Source: Streptomyces marispadix
Lineage (GTDB): Bacteria; Actinomycetota; Actinomycetes; Streptomycetales; Streptomycetaceae
Assembly: GCF_022524345.1 (NCBI RefSeq)
Contig: NZ_JAKWJU010000002.1
Coordinates: 6,438,001-6,502,000, forward strand
DNA length: 64,000 nt
Reading direction: 5' to 3'
A program made the translations under genes and the position numbers. The notes under the pieces were generated by a model that worked only from the letters and a program-made list of their open reading frames with translations, was not told the origin of the DNA and made no database searches. Every line of letters starts with the position of its first letter. The stretch's first letter is position 1. Of the stretch, positions 61,008 through 64,000 are shown in pieces.

Positions 61008-63196
61008 GCGCGCTCGGCTCCTTCCGCGGGTGCGAACCCTTCGGCTGCTGCGGCCCGTTCGGTGTGTGCGGCCCGTTCGGTGTGTGCGGTCCGTTCGGCT
61101 CGCTTCGCCCTCTCAGGCTGCTCGGGTCCGTCGGACTGGGAGAGCCCGTCGGTCTGCGGGATCTTCGTGCGTCCGCCGAGCACGTGCGACGCCCCGGGAG
61201 TGGCCGCGCCGGAAGGGGAACCGGCGGGCTCGCGCTCGCGTTCGCCACCGGTTGCTCGCTCGCCCCCTGCCGCGACGCCGCCCGCGTGCTCGTCCTCGCG
61301 GTCCTCGCGTCCGGCCTCGCCCGCGGAGGTTTCCGCCGACGGGGTGTCCTGCTCGGGCTCACGCGTGACCACGGCGCGGTATGCGGAGTTGGTGTGCAGC
61401 AGCTCCCGGTGTGTGCCCGCGGCCAGCACCTCAGAGCCGCGTACCAGTGCGACCCGGTCCGCCTGGTCCAGCATCAGCGGACTGGAGGTGAAGACCACCG
61501 TCGTACGGTCGGTACGCACCTCCCGCAGGGACCGGGCGATACGGGCCTCGGTGTGTGCGTCCACCGCCGACGTCGGCTCGTCCAGCACCAGCACCTGCGG
61601 GTCGGTGACCAACGAGCGTGCCAGCGCCAGCCGTTGGCGCTGCCCGCCCGAGAGGGACCGTCCGCGTTCGGTGACCGAGGCGTCGAGGGGGTCGCCGCCG
61701 GACTCGGGGGTCCCCTGGGTGAGCGCGCCCAGCACGTCGCCGCACTGTGCGGCCTCCAGCGCCATGCGCTCGGAGACCGCGCCGGATCTGGGCACGTCGA
61801 GCAGTTCCCGCAGCGTGCCCGAGAGCAGCACCGGGTCCTTGTCCTGTACGAGAACCACCGCACGGGCGCTCGCGAGCGGCACCTCGTCGAGGGGCACGCC
61901 GTCGAGGAGGACGGATGCGGAGCCGTCGCGTTCCGGGGCGTGACCGCCGAGCCTGTCGGCGAGCCTGCCCGCGGCCTCCGGGTCCCCGCACACCACGGCC
62001 GTCAACTGCCCGGCGGTGGCGAGCAGTCCGGTGACGGGGTCGTAGAGGTCGCCGCCGAGGGCGCCGCCGGTCTCCGGCTCGGCCCCTGCCCGGGTACTGG
62101 CACCCGCGGCACCGGACGGCCCGGGGCGAAAGTGCTCCGCGGCTGCGGCCTCGCGCCGTCCCGCGTCGTCGGCTCCCGCCTCCCCGGGGCCGGTTCCTCC
62201 GCCGCGGCGCAGCCCCAGCACCCGTACCGCCCGCTGCGCGGACGGCCGCGAGAACGAGTACGCCATGGCGAATTCCTGGAACATCCGCAGCGGGAAGAGC
62301 AGAAAGGTCACCGCCCCGTAGACCGTGACGAGTTCGCCCACGCCGATGCGCCCGTCGAGCGCGAGCCGCGCACCGTGCCAGACGACCGCCACCAGCAGCA
62401 GTCCCGGCAGCGCGATCTGCACCGCCTCGATCAGCGCCCACATACGGGCCGTACGCACCGCCGCGCGGCGGACCTCCTGCGAGGCCCGCCGATACCGCGT
62501 CAGGAACAGCTCCTCGCCGCCGATCCCGCGCAGCACACGCAGCCCGGCGACCGTGTCGGCGGCCAACTCCGTGGCGCGTCCCGCCTTTTCACGCTGGAGG
62601 TCGGCTCGTCGCGTAGCGCGCGGCAGCAGCGGAAGCACGGTGACCGCCAGCACCAGCATCCCGGCGGAGACCAGCACCCCGAGCTGCGGCTCGTAGAAGA
62701 CGAGTCCTGCGCACACGCCGACGGTGGCCAGCAGAGCCGCGCTGAAGCGGGACGCGGACTCCACACACCAGCCGATCTTCTCGATGTCGCCCGTGGAGAC
62801 GGCGACGACCTCGCCCGCGGCCACCCGCTGGGTGAGCGTCGCGCCGAGCGCGGCCGTTCTCCGGGCGAGCAGTTGCTGGACCCGGGCGGCGGCGGTGATC
62901 CAGTTGGTGATCGCCGTGCGGTGGAGCATCGTGTCGCCTGCCGTCACCGTGACCGTGATGACGGCGAGCATGGCTCCGGCCTCGGCCAGGCCACGGCCGG
63001 AACCGGCCACGACGGCGTCCAGGGCGAGCCCCACGACCGCCGGTACGAGCGCCACGGATCCCATGTGAAGCGCGCCCCAGCCCAGCGACTTGGCCTGCCC
63101 GCCCAGTTGCATGCGGAAGAGCCACAGCAAGAAGCGCGGCCCTGACCGTACGTCCGGGACGCCGGGATCGGGATACGGAAGATCGCGAATCTGCAT
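61004..63196 (-). CDS. ABC exporter half-transporter A (degenerate Walker A and H-loop, canonical signature)
   Basis: 730 aa from ATG 63196. The six-helix membrane domain begins FRMQLGGQAKSLGWGALHMG. In the nucleotide-binding domain, Walker A is AVVCGDPEAAGRLADRL, lacking the GKS/T that binds phosphates. The H-loop His is replaced in VVFTSSPLMLD. The signature RGRSLSGGQRQRLALARSL and Walker B VLVLDEPTSAVDA are normal. A ~110-residue charged tail follows, including an 18-bp tandem repeat giving TERAAH twice. The tail is unusual for exporters and could bind a partner. It shares a 272-bp promoter region with the lipoprotein gene on the other strand. Confidence 0.94.
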   Translation of the reverse strand: MQIRDLPYPDPGVPDVRSGPRFLLWLFRMQLGGQAKSLGWGALHMGSVALVPAVVGLALDAVVAGSGRGLAEAGAMLAVITVTVTAGDTMLHRTAITNWITAAARVQQLLARRTAALGATLTQRVAAGEVVAVSTGDIEKIGWCVESASRFSAALLATVGVCAGLVFYEPQLGVLVSAGMLVLAVTVLPLLPRATRRADLQREKAGRATELAADTVAGLRVLRGIGGEELFLTRYRRASQEVRRAAVRTARMWALIEAVQIALPGLLLVAVVWHGARLALDGRIGVGELVTVYGAVTFLLFPLRMFQEFAMAYSFSRPSAQRAVRVLGLRRGGGTGPGEAGADDAGRREAAAAEHFRPGPSGAAGASTRAGAEPETGGALGGDLYDPVTGLLATAGQLTAVVCGDPEAAGRLADRLGGHAPERDGSASVLLDGVPLDEVPLASARAVVLVQDKDPVLLSGTLRELLDVPRSGAVSERMALEAAQCGDVLGALTQGTPESGGDPLDASVTERGRSLSGGQRQRLALARSLVTDPQVLVLDEPTSAVDAHTEARIARSLREVRTDRTTVVFTSSPLMLDQADRVALVRGSEVLAAGTHRELLHTNSAYRAVVTREPEQDTPSAETSAGEAGREDREDEHAGGVAAGGERATGGEREREPAGSPSGAATPGASHVLGGRTKIPQTDGLSQSDGPEQPERAKRAERTAHTERAAHTERAAAAEGFAPAEGAERA
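61050..61085. repeat. In-frame 18-bp tandem repeat in the ABC protein tail
   Basis: GCGGCCCGTTCGGTGTGT at 61050-61067 and, identical, at 61068-61085, with a decayed third copy. It encodes the hexapeptide TERAAH on the minus strand, so copy-number change would keep the frame. Confidence 0.85.
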
Positions 63197-63467
63197 GTCG
63201 TCCCAGAGCGGTCGGTACGAGTGGTGACCCGGTGCGGTGGCGGCGTGCAGGGGTGTGGCCGCTCCGCAAGACTCGCCGTGCCGGTGCCGGCACGCAACGG
63301 GTTTTCCCGCCGGTGCCGCCGTACGGCCGAACACCCGCGGGCCGTCCGCGACCTGCGCCCGCGTACCTGCGCAAGCGGGCGGTTTCGGTCCCTGGCGTGC
63401 ATTCGCAGCCAACATCGAGCCCGGTGGTCTCCGGGCCGCCACCGGCGGGAATGGGAGCATGGTGAAC

Positions 63468-64000
63468 ATGCACAGAACTGGAACGGCGGCGCCGCAGGCC
63501 AGGAAGAAGCAGGTATGGAAGAGGCAGGCACATCCGGACCCGACGGCAGCAGCCCCGACCTCAGCGGACCCCGAAGCAGTGGGTGCGACGGCAGCGGAAG
63601 CGGACGGGGCAGTGGCGGGAGATGCTGCTGCGGACAGCCGGATGAGCACGGCAGCGGTACGGGCGGCCAGGACGGCGGTGGCCGGTGCGGCAGCCGCCGC
63701 TCTCGCGGTGACGCTCGCCGCGTGCGGCGGTGACACGGGCGCGGCCGAGGCCCCTCCGCACGGAGGCGGCAGGGCATCCGACGACGCGGCCCGCAAGGCC
63801 GATCCCACGGCCATCCCCGGTGTGGGCGACACCCTGTACGAGCGGATCCCGGAGAAGTCCCGCCAAGTGGTGGCCGTCTACGGCGAAGGAAAGAACTCCG
63901 CCGAGGCGAAGGTACGCCTGTTCAGCAAACAGGGGGAGAAGTGGCGGCCGGAGCGTAGCTGGCCCGCGCACAACGGGCGCAGGGGCTGGACGACCGACCA
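63468..64000 (+). CDS. Lipoprotein with L,D-transpeptidase-like region, 3' end outside window
   Basis: The frame is open to the window end. The signal and lipobox are ARTAVAGAAAAALAVTLAACGG (hydrophobic run ending AACGG, Cys at about residue 84 counted from ATG 63468). A start at ATG 63642 would put the signal at the very N-terminus and is preferable topologically, though no strong ribosome site precedes it. After the Cys comes GDTLYERIPEKSRQVVAVYG, KNSAEAKVRLFSKQGEKW and SWPAHNGRRGWTTDH, matching the start of Streptomyces L,D-transpeptidase-domain proteins. The catalytic Cys/His part is outside the window. Likely envelope-localised. Confidence 0.75.
   Translation, partial: MHRTGTAAPQARKKQVWKRQAHPDPTAAAPTSADPEAVGATAAEADGAVAGDAAADSRMSTAAVRAARTAVAGAAAAALAVTLAACGGDTGAAEAPPHGGGRASDDAARKADPTAIPGVGDTLYERIPEKSRQVVAVYGEGKNSAEAKVRLFSKQGEKWRPERSWPAHNGRRGWTTD

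Noticed and set aside
55017..61943. A 2.3-kilocodon stop-free plus-strand frame opposite the TesB, DUF3516 and ABC genes
   Set aside because: It runs antisense to several clear enzymes and across their gaps, lacks any domain, and reflects the scarcity of stop codons in GC-rich antisense frames.
59121..63196. Exporter of a lanthipeptide or bacteriocin
   Set aside because: No precursor peptide, peptidase domain or modification gene adjacent; the substrate cannot be assigned.

Overview
The window is high-GC, gene-dense actinobacterial DNA, almost certainly from Streptomyces or a close relative. The signs are third positions that are nearly all G or C, frequent GTG/TTG starts and ATGA overlaps, and a WhiJ/AbaA-like XRE-DUF397-ATPase group. 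A DUF6397-type protein, an S-adenosyl methyltransferase of the actinobacterial Methyltransf_19 family, and many regulators and secreted proteins point the same way. No phage, transposase, plasmid or CRISPR genes are visible.

Layout. 0-6.2 kb looks like the edge of a specialised-metabolite or redox locus: the C-terminal part of an O-methyltransferase, an ECF41-type sigma factor divergent from a WrbA quinone reductase, an adenylate-forming acyl/aryl ligase broken by an 11-bp duplication, and a second O-methyltransferase. 6.4-10.7 kb holds a secreted protein, tRNA-Pro(GGG), an NDH-2-like flavoprotein and a family-2 glycosyltransferase with a frameshift. 10.7-19.6 kb has pobA and a sugar/envelope-type locus (epimerase with a zinc-ribbon insert, two-component system, GT2, DUF2064/TIGR04282 protein, methyltransferase, GT-C-like membrane protein). 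19.6-24.1 kb is a LysR regulator divergent from a creatinase-like M24 hydrolase, an enolase-superfamily enzyme and a methyltransferase. 24.1-29.0 kb holds membrane and secreted proteins and an esterase. 29.1-33.2 kb is the xylose locus: ROK regulator, xylB, and divergent xylA. 33.3-38.2 kb has an ECF sigma factor with a SnoaL-like tail, a small protein followed by a heptanucleotide tandem array, an amino-acid permease and an EamA exporter. 38.7-41.3 kb is the WhiJ/AbaA-like group. 41.9-47.5 kb has a GDSL lipase and a coupled SNF2 helicase-SWIM protein pair, both frame-disrupted. 47.6-58.1 kb is mixed housekeeping: MpaB-like oxygenase, methyltransferase, PPOX protein, roadblock protein, DUF6397, acyl-CoA thioesterase and DUF3516 helicase. 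58.2-64 kb has a YdjM-like membrane protein, a heterodimeric ABC exporter and the start of an L,D-transpeptidase-like lipoprotein.

Five genes have broken frames. Two are caused by exact short tandem duplications (11 and 10 bp) whose removal restores a perfect family motif; three by single-base indels next to short G/C runs. A 14-bp exact tandem duplication and a 10-G run also occur. This may be recent replication slippage or assembly error, and read-level data would separate the two. No complete, clearly novel system is proven. The best candidates for an uncharacterised system are the 12.2-19.6 kb sugar/envelope locus, the 19.6-24.1 kb catabolic operon, and the complementary ABC exporter pair at 59-63 kb.
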